Shown in pieces: positions 8,314 to 16,397 of a stretch of 64,000 bases of DNA. The first letter of the stretch is position 1; the number at the start of each line of letters is the position of its first letter. The notes beneath the pieces are model-generated. The model was not told where the DNA came from. It did not search any database and saw nothing but the letters and a program-made list of their open reading frames with translations. Origin of the DNA: Burkholderiales bacterium PBB6. GTDB lineage: Bacteria; Pseudomonadota; Gammaproteobacteria; Burkholderiales; Burkholderiaceae_C. The translations under genes and the position numbers were made by a program. The stretch spans positions 992,001 through 1,056,000 of the forward strand of contig NKIH01000001.1 of assembly GCA_002255925.1 (NCBI GenBank), given 5' to 3'.

Positions 8314-9447
8314 TTAGCCCGCGCTTCGCCCCAGCCCCAGCCGAGCCAACTCCGCCTGTGCCTTCTGCGACTGATCTGCCAGTACTGGCTGCGTCAGAAC
8401 CCAGTTGACGAAACGCCCCAAGCCCTCTCTCAGCGATACCTTGGGCTCAAACCCGAGCAACTCGCGTGCACGGGTCAGGTCGGCATAGCAATGGCGGATG
8501 TCGCCGGCGCGGAAGTCACCGCTGATGTTCAGCTCGGACGTGCTGCCCAGCAGTTGCTTGAGCTCGCTCGCCACTTGCATCACGGTGGTAGGAACGCCTG
8601 CGCCGATATTCGCAACCAGATAACCCGGCGCTTCGCGGAATAGCGCGAGTTCGATCGAGCGGACAACGTCACTGACGTGGACAAAATCCCGACTTTCCAG
8701 TCCATCCTCGAAAATGTTGATGGGCAGGTTCTGCCGCATGCGGTTCGAGAAGATCGACAGGATGCCTGTGTAGGGGTTGCGCAGTGACTGGCGCTCGCCG
8801 TAGACATTCTGGAAACGGAGTGCGGCGACCTGAAGACCGTACGCCTCCGCGCAGATGCGTGCGGTGGCTTCGTTAGCCAGCTTGGTGGCTGCGTAAATCG
8901 ACGCTGGGAAGGGAGGTGACTCCTCCGGTGTAGCGATGAGATGAAGTGCTTCGCCCTTTGAGCCCAGGGGCTCGAACTGTCCCGCCTGAAGGCGCGCGGG
9001 GTCACGTGGTGCTGGAACCACCAGTTGGTCACCCAGCCGATAGGCCCCTTCGCCATAGATCGAGCGGCTCGATGCGTGCACCAGCTTCTTGATGTGACGA
9101 TGGCGCGTTGCTATCGCTTCAAACAACCAAGCGGTGGCTTGCTGGTTCACCTCGTAGTAGTGTGCAATCTGGTACATCGATTGGCCGGTCCCGGTTTCCG
9201 CCGCAAGATGCACCACAGCCTCGACGTTCGCGAGGGCTTCGTCCATCCGGACGGCATCGCGGATGTCCGCCCGAACGAAGTTCACGCCATCCCTGCCGTC
9301 GAGCCACGCAGCTTCAGGGCGAGGAACCTGGCCGTGAATTTGCGGGCTGAGATTGTCGACCACGGTCACGGAGTGACCTTGCAGCAGCAGTGAGTCGACA
9401 AGCCAGGAACCGATGAAGCCGGCGCCGCCGGTAATCAAGATGTGCAT
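8314..9447 (-). CDS. NAD-dependent sugar-nucleotide epimerase/dehydratase (extended SDR)
   Basis: The 377-residue protein begins MHILITGGAGFIGSWL, the Rossmann GxxGxxG motif. It has the downstream active-site YAATK (Tyr-x-x-x-Lys) after a SSRSIYGEG segment, and a VYGERQSLRNPYTGI substrate loop. The pattern is closest to UDP-glucose 4-epimerase or dTDP-sugar epimerase relatives of EPS clusters. About 40 residues are inserted between the serine motif and the Tyr-Lys motif. The product is uncertain; an epimerase acting on a nucleotide sugar for the repeat unit is the safe reading. ATG 9447 follows the regulator stop by 43 bases. Confidence 0.82.
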   Translation of the reverse strand: MHILITGGAGFIGSWLVDSLLLQGHSVTVVDNLSPQIHGQVPRPEAAWLDGRDGVNFVRADIRDAVRMDEALANVEAVVHLAAETGTGQSMYQIAHYYEVNQQATAWLFEAIATRHRHIKKLVHASSRSIYGEGAYRLGDQLVVPAPRDPARLQAGQFEPLGSKGEALHLIATPEESPPFPASIYAATKLANEATARICAEAYGLQVAALRFQNVYGERQSLRNPYTGILSIFSNRMRQNLPINIFEDGLESRDFVHVSDVVRSIELALFREAPGYLVANIGAGVPTTVMQVASELKQLLGSTSELNISGDFRAGDIRHCYADLTRARELLGFEPKVSLREGLGRFVNWVLTQPVLADQSQKAQAELARLGLGRSAG

Positions 9448-9490
9448 GATGAAGTGACTGTGAGTGCGTTCCCGGATCGGGAGCGATTTG

Positions 9491-9865
9491 TTAACAATTC
9501 GAAGGGGTGTCTGGATGCGATCGATCCAGCTCTTGACGAAGTCGCTCGATGTCGGCCTGCAGCTTCTCGAACTCCGACTCCTTGCGGCTCAGGAACTCGC
9601 GGGTCAACCGCCAACGTTGCAAAATGCCTTCCGGCGTTAATGCGTAGCCGTACGACAGCTTGTTGTCGCTTCGGCGGAAGTTCTCGATTTTGATCCACCC
9701 CTTCTCCGCCAGGGCTCGTACCAAGTAGTGGGTCTTGCCTAGGCTCAAGCCAAGGGTTGCCGACAAGCCCCGCTGTGATGACTCAGGGTGCTCATCAAGG
9801 GCTTTCAGCACCAGGTAGTAGTCGTCTGTTCCCATGGTGGGGTTGTTGCGCAAGGGGCTGTTCAT
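9491..9865 (-). CDS. MarR-family EPS-associated transcriptional regulator
   Basis: This 124-residue winged-helix protein contains the helix-turn-helix SQRGLSATLGLSLGKTHYLVRALAEKGWIK and ends in a charged coiled-coil-like tail (SRKESEFEKLQADIERLRQEL). This matches the small EPS-associated MarR regulators (TIGR04176 type) found at the head of exopolysaccharide operons in Betaproteobacteria. It is the first gene of the minus-strand operon. A TACAAT box (complement of 9884-9889) lies just upstream of its ATG, and a perfect palindrome at 9916-9935 lies beyond that. Autoregulation and control of the divergent gene are likely but inferred. Confidence 0.88.
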   Translation of the reverse strand: MNSPLRNNPTMGTDDYYLVLKALDEHPESSQRGLSATLGLSLGKTHYLVRALAEKGWIKIENFRRSDNKLSYGYALTPEGILQRWRLTREFLSRKESEFEKLQADIERLRQELDRSHPDTPSNC

Positions 9866-9915
9866 GCGATGAACGTTCCCCCAATTGTAGGACCAAATCA
9901 GAGATGAGACGCTCG

Positions 9916-9935
9916 GCCTTCACATCGATGTGAAG
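9916..9935. promoter_or_regulatory. perfect 20-base palindrome, putative operator
   Basis: The half-site CCTTCACATC is followed immediately by its exact complement GATGTGAAGG. It lies in the short divergent region between the EPS regulator (ATG 9865) and the WecA-like gene (start 9991 or 10024). A winged-helix dimer encoded next door is the obvious ligand. No U-run follows, so it does not look like a terminator. The sequence also contains an embedded ATCGAT. Confidence 0.6.
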
Positions 9936-10023
9936 GTAAACTCTAGTTGCGTTTTTCTGTACAGCAAGATCATCCGTCGCAACGAATCAGTTGACTGTGG
10001 CTGTTGAACTAACCAAAGTTTGT

Positions 10024-11133
10024 ATGTCCCTATTTTTTGTTTCGTTGTGCGCAAGTCTGGTTGCAACCTACCTCGTGATCGTGGCTGCCAGCCGAAGCGC
10101 GCATTCGCATGACAACGATCTTTCTGGCCCGCAAAAATTCCATGCGGTGCCAGTGCCTCGCGTGGGCGGTGGCGGGATCTTGAGCGGGGTGCTTGTCGCC
10201 TGGGTCTTTCTGATTGTGAGCGGGCAATCGTCTGCGGCCAATTTGCTCGGCGGTCTGTTGATCGCTGCAGCGCCGACTTTTTTCTCGGGGGTGGCTGAGG
10301 ACTTGACCAAGAACGTCAGTCCTCGGCGGCGCCTTGCCTTCACCGCGCTTTCTGCCGCGGTAGCTGCCTATCTGCTGGATGCGAAGCTTGGTCCGGTCGG
10401 AATTCCGGGTTTGGATTGGGCGCTGTCCGTTCCGCTCATCGCGGCGGCACTGACTGTCTTTGCTGTGACGGGCCTGACGAATGCCGTCAACATCATTGAT
10501 GGGTTCAACGGGCTTGCGGCTGCGTGTGTGGCGATGATGTTGGCGGCATTCGGCTTCGTCAGCTATTGCCTTGGTGATCAAGACCTGCTCATCGTCTGTG
10601 TGCTGTTGATCGGGTCAATTGCCGGATTTTTTGTTTTCAACTTCCCCATGGGGAAAATTTTCCTTGGGGATGGTGGCGCTTATTTCCTCGGTTTCATGCT
10701 GGCCGAGTTGGCAGTCTTGTTGCTCTCTCGCCACCCAGAGCTCGCGGCATCGTTCCCCCTGCTCGTCTGTGCATATCCGGTATTTGAGACTCTGTTTTCA
10801 ATCTACAGAAAGCTGTTTCTCAGGAATATGTCGCCAGGCGTGCCAGACGGTGTGCATCTTCACATGTTGGTATACAAGCGCCTGATGCGAGTCGGATTCG
10901 GCGTTAGAACGCCCGATGCTTTGACTCGGCGCAATTCATACACCTCGCCATATTTGTGGGCGTTGTGTGCAGCGGCGGTTGGCACTGCGCTGCTTTTCTG
11001 GCGTACCCCGGCGGCTCAAATCTTCGCGCTGCTCTGCTTCGCAGGTGTATACGTCTGGCTCTACTGGCGAATCGTCCGGTTCCAGGCTCCGAAATTCCTG
11101 GTCGTGACATCTGCTGAAACACCGGAGGCTTGA
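10024..11133 (+). CDS. undecaprenyl-phosphate sugar-1-phosphate transferase (MraY/WecA family)
   Basis: This is a polytopic protein of about 369 residues with family motifs: FHAVPVPRVGG near the start, the NAVNIIDGFNGLA loop, and GDGGAYFLGF. These correspond to the Mg-binding and nucleotide-binding loops of WecA/MraY enzymes. It should load the first sugar phosphate onto undecaprenyl phosphate, starting the repeat unit of the polysaccharide made by the divergent operon. I use ATG 10024 because it places the first membrane helix at the N-terminus. A TTG at 9991 in the same frame would add eleven residues. Neither start has a clear ribosome binding site. Confidence 0.86.
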   Translation: MSLFFVSLCASLVATYLVIVAASRSAHSHDNDLSGPQKFHAVPVPRVGGGGILSGVLVAWVFLIVSGQSSAANLLGGLLIAAAPTFFSGVAEDLTKNVSPRRRLAFTALSAAVAAYLLDAKLGPVGIPGLDWALSVPLIAAALTVFAVTGLTNAVNIIDGFNGLAAACVAMMLAAFGFVSYCLGDQDLLIVCVLLIGSIAGFFVFNFPMGKIFLGDGGAYFLGFMLAELAVLLLSRHPELAASFPLLVCAYPVFETLFSIYRKLFLRNMSPGVPDGVHLHMLVYKRLMRVGFGVRTPDALTRRNSYTSPYLWALCAAAVGTALLFWRTPAAQIFALLCFAGVYVWLYWRIVRFQAPKFLVVTSAETPEA

Positions 11134-11150
11134 GGGCTTATGCCTCCGGT
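11121..11150. terminator. hairpin at convergent gene ends, probable bidirectional terminator
   Basis: ACCGGAGGC at 11121-11129 pairs perfectly with GCCTCCGGT at 11142-11150 across a 12-base loop. It overlaps the stop of the WecA-like gene and lies 10 bases from the stop of the convergent chain-length gene. The following tract (TTCAGTTCTCT) is only moderately T-rich. Confidence 0.55.
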
Positions 11151-11159
11151 TCAGTTCTC

Positions 11160-12287
11160 TCAGGCAGTGGATCGGGCGCCGTTGCGGCTGTTTCTTGTCT
11201 TTGACCAGCGGCTTCGGGTCATGAGCACCAGCATGCAGGTCAGAAGCCCGCCAATGGCAGCGCTGATGGCAATGATTGATCGGCGAGGCTTGGATTTGCG
11301 CTCCGGAACAATCGCTGGATCAACAACTTGAACCAGCGCACCCTCGCGAGCTTCGTCGACACGGGCCAGTTCATACTGCCGTGATAGAAGTTCAAAGAGC
11401 GTCTCTTGATACTTGTAATCTCGGTACCGACCAATGTAGTCATTGCGATTGCTCTCGCGACCGCTCGGTGCGCTCTGCAGGCGTGACAGTTGCTGTTTCA
11501 GGCCCGCAACCATGCGTGACTGGTTGACCAACTCCGGGGCGGCAGGGGTCAACGACCCAGCCATTACCCCCAGTTTTACTTCTGCGGCAGTCAGTTCGGC
11601 GCTGAGTTTGGCAAACTGCTCTGCAACGGCCTTGGGCTCCGACTTTATCGCCCCTGGATCGATGCCGGTGCCTTCAAGTGCGATTTGTGCGCTTGTGAGT
11701 TTGTCCTTGGTGGCGTTCAACTGGCGTTCGAAGAACACCCGTCGCTGCTGAGCCTCGGTGACTGCAAGCTCGGACACCATCCTTCGCAATTCGACGACAT
11801 AGGCATTCGCCATGTCAGCGGAGCGCTGTTTGTCCGTATCTTCAACTTCGACGGATATCAATCCGTCCTTTTTACCGACCTGGATACTGGAGAGTTTGGT
11901 AAGCGATTTTCTCGCTTGCTCGTAATATTCAACTTGGTAAGCGTCCTTCAGCTTGAACTGGTCAATGAGCCGGTCAGCGATTGTTGTGCTTTGCAGGAAG
12001 GCGACATACTGGTCTGCCGGCGTGCGAATCGCCCCGCCTGCGCCAGCCAAGCTGGCCAATGCACCCAGGGATGCCAGGGCACCATTGCCACTTCCCTGCT
12101 GTTGAGGGGGCAGGAAAGTGGTTCGTGCCGTGAAGGTTGGTGCAATGAGGAAAGTACCGGCGTAGGCTACCGCGCCGGCCACAACTGGCGCCAGCAAGAC
12201 GTAGCGCCACGAGTGCGCGATGGGTGCAAACAGTTCACCCAAGCCCTCTGCATCTGAGGGCGGCTTGATTTCTTCAATCATTTTCAC
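11160..12287 (-). CDS. polysaccharide chain-length determinant (Wzz/GumC-like)
   Basis: The 375-residue protein has a membrane helix near residues 29-51, a long periplasmic coiled-coil region (for example LVEQ/AEQ-rich stretches around 180-300), and a second helix near 340-360 preceded by basic RKSKPRRS. This is the classic topology of Wzz/GumC proteins that set polysaccharide chain length and contact the Wza channel. There is no C-terminal tyrosine-kinase domain, so any BY-kinase must be encoded elsewhere. It starts at GTG 12287, overlapping the exporter stop as GTGA; ATG 12281 is also possible. Confidence 0.85.
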   Translation of the reverse strand: MKMIEEIKPPSDAEGLGELFAPIAHSWRYVLLAPVVAGAVAYAGTFLIAPTFTARTTFLPPQQQGSGNGALASLGALASLAGAGGAIRTPADQYVAFLQSTTIADRLIDQFKLKDAYQVEYYEQARKSLTKLSSIQVGKKDGLISVEVEDTDKQRSADMANAYVVELRRMVSELAVTEAQQRRVFFERQLNATKDKLTSAQIALEGTGIDPGAIKSEPKAVAEQFAKLSAELTAAEVKLGVMAGSLTPAAPELVNQSRMVAGLKQQLSRLQSAPSGRESNRNDYIGRYRDYKYQETLFELLSRQYELARVDEAREGALVQVVDPAIVPERKSKPRRSIIAISAAIGGLLTCMLVLMTRSRWSKTRNSRNGARSTA

Positions 12288-14191
12288 AACCCCAGCGACT
12301 TGATACCAGCCAGCCCCAAGCCGAACTGGTACAGGATCTGGGTCCAGTCCTTGGCGTCCTGGATGAAGGTGGTCTTGTCCAGCTCTTCAGGCACAAACAA
12401 GGTGTCGCCTGGCAGGGCTGTCACGTTGGCGAAGCGGCTTTCCCGGAAGAACGTGGAGCCCGATTGACGTGCGCTGACCACCGTGCCGTTGGCACGAATC
12501 ACAAACACGCTTTCAGCATCGGCACCGCGGGCAGGGCCGCCAGCCAGCTTCAGGTAGTCCGCCATGGTCTTGTCGCCATTGAAGAGGTAGCTGCCAGCGT
12601 TGTAGACGCTGCCAAACACGCCAACGGTGCTGGCTCGTGCAGGCACATTGACCTGGTCGCCGTCTTCGATCGGAATCACTGGCATCCGGGTTTCGTTTTC
12701 GGCCACTTCCAGCACGATTCGGCCCGTGGGCTTGGCTTGGCGCAGTCGCTCAATCAGTCGTGCGTTCGCCGCTTCGTTGGCGCCCTGATTCGCGATGTCG
12801 CCTGCGGTTGTTGCGCGGCGTGTACTCACGTTCTTGGTCAACTCGGTTTCCAGGTCACGCAAGGCCCGGTCGAAGTTTTCCTGCTGGGTCCGCCGCACGC
12901 TCTGGCGGGTGAACTCGGTGCCGTACACAAAAGCCGCAGGCGTCAGGCCACCTGCAGCTTGAATGGCGTCGGCCAGCGTGCTGTTGGGTGCAAGCACGTA
13001 ATCGCCAGGCCGCGCCACTTCGCCTTCAACGCGGATGCGCTTGTTTTGCAGATTCAGAGGCAGGGCTGCGGTAACGGCGCTGAACACCCGCACTACATCG
13101 CCAGCAGCCAAGGTACTGCGCTGACCGGCACCGTCCAGCTTCAACTCTGCGACGCGGCCGGTAGAACGGTCTGCCAGGCGCTCAACCGCCACACGGGTGC
13201 GGTCTGCGACGGCGCTGAAGCCGCCGCCCATGGCCAGCAGGTCCGCCACGGTTTCGTTGGGCTTGAGTTCAAACACGGCAGGTTGATTGATGCTGCCAAT
13301 CAAGCCTACCTGCGGGCCGACAGGGCCGATGTGGATCACGTCGTCGGCCTGCACCACCTGGTCCGCGCTCCGGTCGCCGTTGAGCAGCAGGTTGTAAAGG
13401 TCAAAGCCGCTCACGACCTTGCCGTTGCGACGCAGCGTGATGTTGCGGAAGCTGCCCGCCGCGGTCGGGCCGCCAGCGCGCATCACCACATGCAGCACGC
13501 TGGACAAGCTGTTGACCGACAGGCTGCCCGGCCGTTGAACAAAGCCCGAAACGAACACGCGCACCGAGCGCAGCCGCCCCATGCTCACGCTGATCTGGAA
13601 ATTCTTGAACACCTGCGCCACGCGGCGGCTGATGAGCTCGGTCAGCTCACCGCTGCGTACGCCCGCCACGGGAATGGAGCCCACGCGGGGCAGCACGATC
13701 CGGCCTGAACGGTCGACGATCACCTGCAGATCGGCGTCCACCGAGCCCCACAGGGTCACGCTGATTTCATCGCCCGGTTTGACGACATAGTCGTTGGGCA
13801 CAAGTGGCGAGGGGTCTTGAACCGCGCTGCTGCGTGTGTCGCTGACCAGCTCGGCACCGAACCGGCGGATCGGCGTGACCACGCCGCCGGTGGCCTCCGC
13901 TTGGCGTTGCACGTAAGTCTCGAATTCGCCCGGGCTGTAAACGGCTTTGGGTTCAACGACCTCGATCACGTCAGCTTCGGTTGCGCTGCGGTTGGCCCCC
14001 GAGGTACTGCGCTTCAGTCGGTAACTTCCGTTGGTCGTGCCGTCGGTGCTGTTTTGCAGGTTCGTACGGCTTGCGGCGTCGCCAATGGGATTGTCCGATT
14101 GGGCCATGCTGAGCGGGGCCACGAAAGCCAGACCAATCAGCAAAGCGACCTGACTCAAGCTGTGCAAGACGGAATATCGATGGGAATGCAT
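12284..14191 (-). CDS. outer-membrane polysaccharide export protein with SLBB domains (Wza-like)
   Basis: The protein is about 635 residues. A signal peptide precedes SMAQ near residue 31 (VALLIGLAFVAPLSMAQ), and the polysaccharide export domain follows (VPNDYVVKPGDEISVTLWGS). Several SLBB repeats come next (SGFVQRPGSLSVN, IGSINQPAVFELKPNETVADLLAMGGG, EGEVARPGDYVLAPNSTLADAIQAAGG, FGSVYNAGSYLFNGDKTMADYLKLAGG). It is longer than E. coli Wza and lacks an obvious lipobox cysteine, as in other Burkholderiales EPS exporters. It should form the outer-membrane channel. I use ATG 14191, which gives a clean signal peptide; a GTG seven codons upstream is less likely. Confidence 0.88.
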   Translation of the reverse strand: MHSHRYSVLHSLSQVALLIGLAFVAPLSMAQSDNPIGDAASRTNLQNSTDGTTNGSYRLKRSTSGANRSATEADVIEVVEPKAVYSPGEFETYVQRQAEATGGVVTPIRRFGAELVSDTRSSAVQDPSPLVPNDYVVKPGDEISVTLWGSVDADLQVIVDRSGRIVLPRVGSIPVAGVRSGELTELISRRVAQVFKNFQISVSMGRLRSVRVFVSGFVQRPGSLSVNSLSSVLHVVMRAGGPTAAGSFRNITLRRNGKVVSGFDLYNLLLNGDRSADQVVQADDVIHIGPVGPQVGLIGSINQPAVFELKPNETVADLLAMGGGFSAVADRTRVAVERLADRSTGRVAELKLDGAGQRSTLAAGDVVRVFSAVTAALPLNLQNKRIRVEGEVARPGDYVLAPNSTLADAIQAAGGLTPAAFVYGTEFTRQSVRRTQQENFDRALRDLETELTKNVSTRRATTAGDIANQGANEAANARLIERLRQAKPTGRIVLEVAENETRMPVIPIEDGDQVNVPARASTVGVFGSVYNAGSYLFNGDKTMADYLKLAGGPARGADAESVFVIRANGTVVSARQSGSTFFRESRFANVTALPGDTLFVPEELDKTTFIQDAKDWTQILYQFGLGLAGIKSLGL

Positions 14192-14520
14192 GGATGAGTG
14201 GGTGTGGCCCACGGTTCGTCTATGAAAGAACTACTGCAGTGATTCTATCGCCCGGTCATGACCGCCAAATGAGCGCATTGACCAAGCAGCGGGTTGGCCT
14301 GAATTTGAGGTTATGGCAGGGCAATGCGCAGCAATCCGTTGGTGCCGCGGCCTGTCTTTTGCGCGACGCAGCCGGCCATCATGTCGGCCTCGCCAGGCCT
14401 TGAAAAGAAGCGTTCACCATAGGCGCATCGCCTCACGCGGCCTTGATTTGTCGAATTGATCTTGGAAAGCCCGGAGTCTGTCGAAGCAGCAAACGGCGGA
14501 CCAAGCGATAATGCGCGGTG
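14192..14520. promoter_or_regulatory. divergent promoter region between the exporter operon and rhlE
   Basis: This 329-base stretch has no convincing gene. For the minus-strand exporter operon, TAGAAT (complement of 14242-14247) and TTGGCG (complement of 14263-14268) could be -10 and -35 boxes. Between and partly over them lies a perfect 12-base palindrome, CGGTCATGACCG, at 14253-14264. For rhlE, GATAAT at 14507-14512 lies only nine bases before ATG 14521, which would give a very short leader. Box assignments are tentative. Confidence 0.4.
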
Positions 14521-16017
14521 ATGACCACCGAAACCCTCGCGCCCACGGCTGATGCCGAGCAGGCGCCGATTCCCGCCCGTTTTGACACTTTGCCGCTGGA
14601 CGCCAAGCTCCTGCGGGCTGTGGACGATCAGGGTTACGCCACCATGACGCCCATCCAGGCGAAGGCGATTCCCGTGGTGCTCAGTGGCCGCGACGTGATG
14701 GGCGCAGCCCAGACCGGCACCGGCAAGACGGCTGCGTTTTCCATCCCCTTGCTGCAGAAGATGATGCGGCACGAGAACTCCAGCACGTCGCCGGCGCGCC
14801 ACCCGGTGCGCGCCGTGGTGCTGGCGCCTACCCGTGAGTTGGCCGACCAGGTCGCCAACAACGTCAAGGCCTACGCGAAGCACACGAACCTGCGCGCTGC
14901 CGTGGTGTTTGGTGGCGTCGACATGAAGCCCCAGACGCTGGAGCTGAAGGCTGGCGTCGAGATCCTGATCGCCACGCCCGGCCGTCTGCTGGACCACATC
15001 GAAGCCAAGAATTGCGTGCTCAACCAGGTTGAGTATGTGGTGCTTGACGAAGCCGACCGCATGCTGGACATCGGCTTCTTGCCGGACCTGCAGCGCATCC
15101 TGAGCTACCTGCCCAAGGGCAATCGCCAGACCTTGCTGTTCTCGGCCACCTTCTCGCCTGAAATCAAGCGACTGGCGGGCAGCTACCTGCAAGACCCCGA
15201 GCTGATCGAGGTCGCCCGTCCGAACGCCACGGCTTCGACGGTGGAGCAGTTGTTCATCAGTTGCGTGGATGACGACAAGCGCCGCATCATCCTGAAGATG
15301 CTGCGCGACCGCGAGATCAAGCAGGCCATCATCTTCGTGAACTCCAAGCTGGGCGCGGCGCGCCTGGCGCGTTCGTTCGAGCGCGACGGCCTGCGCACCG
15401 CGGCGTTGCACGGCGACAAGTCGCAAGATGAGCGCTTGAAGTCTTTGGCTGCCTTCAAGGCCGGCGAAGTGGACCTGTTGGTGGCCACCGACGTGGCTGC
15501 GCGTGGCCTCGATATCGCTGATCTGCCAGCCGTCTTCAACTTCGACGTGCCGTTCAACGCAGAAGACTATGTGCACCGCATTGGCCGCACGGGCCGCGCT
15601 GGTGCGTCGGGCATCGCCGTCACCATGGTCACCCGTGATGATGCGCGCCTGGTCGGCGACATTGAAAAGCTGATCAAGAAGACGATTGAGCTCGGCGCCG
15701 TCGAGCTGGAAGATGACCGTCCTCGTCGCGCCCCGCGCTCGTATGACGCTGACCCCGAGCCGCGCCGCGCACCTGAAGCAGCGCCGCGCGCGTTTGCGGA
15801 GTCTGCACTTCGCAGCGCGCCGGCCCCGCGTCGCCATGAGCCGCGCCAGAGCCGGGATCCGTTCTTCGACAAGCCTTACGAAGCCAGCGTCAGCGACTCT
15901 CCGGCGGCCTGGGAGAAGTCGATGCCGGCTTCTGCTTCGGCGCCAGCGCGCGTCTCGCCCAACATTCGCGCCAAGCGCAAGCTCGCCAGCCTGCTGGGCG
16001 GCGGCCCCAAGGCGTGA
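14521..16017 (+). CDS. rhlE: DEAD-box ATP-dependent RNA helicase, RhlE type
   Basis: This protein of about 498 residues has all core helicase motifs: the Q motif region (FDTLPLD, TPIQ), Walker A AQTGTGKT at residues 63-70, PTRELADQ, VLDEADRMLDIGF, SAT, and HRIGRTGR. The tail after about residue 390 is basic and low in complexity (PRRAPRSYDADPEPRRAP), as is usual for RhlE. It remodels RNA in ribosome assembly and RNA decay. ATG 14521 is preferred over the GTG directly before it. The stop overlaps the GTG start of the vanZ-like gene. Confidence 0.93.
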   Translation: MTTETLAPTADAEQAPIPARFDTLPLDAKLLRAVDDQGYATMTPIQAKAIPVVLSGRDVMGAAQTGTGKTAAFSIPLLQKMMRHENSSTSPARHPVRAVVLAPTRELADQVANNVKAYAKHTNLRAAVVFGGVDMKPQTLELKAGVEILIATPGRLLDHIEAKNCVLNQVEYVVLDEADRMLDIGFLPDLQRILSYLPKGNRQTLLFSATFSPEIKRLAGSYLQDPELIEVARPNATASTVEQLFISCVDDDKRRIILKMLRDREIKQAIIFVNSKLGAARLARSFERDGLRTAALHGDKSQDERLKSLAAFKAGEVDLLVATDVAARGLDIADLPAVFNFDVPFNAEDYVHRIGRTGRAGASGIAVTMVTRDDARLVGDIEKLIKKTIELGAVELEDDRPRRAPRSYDADPEPRRAPEAAPRAFAESALRSAPAPRRHEPRQSRDPFFDKPYEASVSDSPAAWEKSMPASASAPARVSPNIRAKRKLASLLGGGPKA

Positions 16018-16397
16018 TTGACACCCCGACGCGCGGCGCGCTCTGGCGTCGCTGGGCCGTCGCGGTGTTTGCTGCAGCGATGGGCTGCATCCTCGTGATC
16101 GCACTGCTGCCGGGCGGTGGCGGGCCCGACTGGTTCCCGCAGGCCGACAAGCTGCGGCACGCGTCAGCCTTCATTGCGTTGTGGGCGCTGGGCTCACGGG
16201 TCCCTCGTTTGACACCGTGGCGCCTGGTAGCTGTATTGCTGGCCTTTGGGGCCGGCATCGAGGTGGCGCAATCGTTCACGACCTGGCGAGAGGCCTCCGT
16301 GCTCGATTGGGTCGCCGATGCGGCGGGTGTGGCCGTCGGCGCCTTGCTCTTGCGCTTCCCTCAGGACGCCAGCCACATGAACACGGCCGGCAACTGA
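16014..16397 (+). CDS. VanZ-family small membrane protein
   Basis: The 127-residue protein has three to four hydrophobic segments and the VanZ-type pattern PQADKLRHASAFIALWALG with a later IEVAQSFTTWREASVLDWVADAAGVAVG, where conserved acidic and aspartate residues flank the helices. The molecular function of this family is not established. GTG 16014 overlaps the rhlE stop as GTGA. Its 3' end overlaps the convergent methyltransferase gene by 37 bases, so both coding ends share DNA. Confidence 0.78.
   Translation: MIDTPTRGALWRRWAVAVFAAAMGCILVIALLPGGGGPDWFPQADKLRHASAFIALWALGSRVPRLTPWRLVAVLLAFGAGIEVAQSFTTWREASVLDWVADAAGVAVGALLLRFPQDASHMNTAGN

Noticed and set aside
14311-16104. A 597-codon minus-strand frame opposite rhlE
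   Set aside because: RhlE motifs are complete on the plus strand; the opposite frame is a high-GC artefact.
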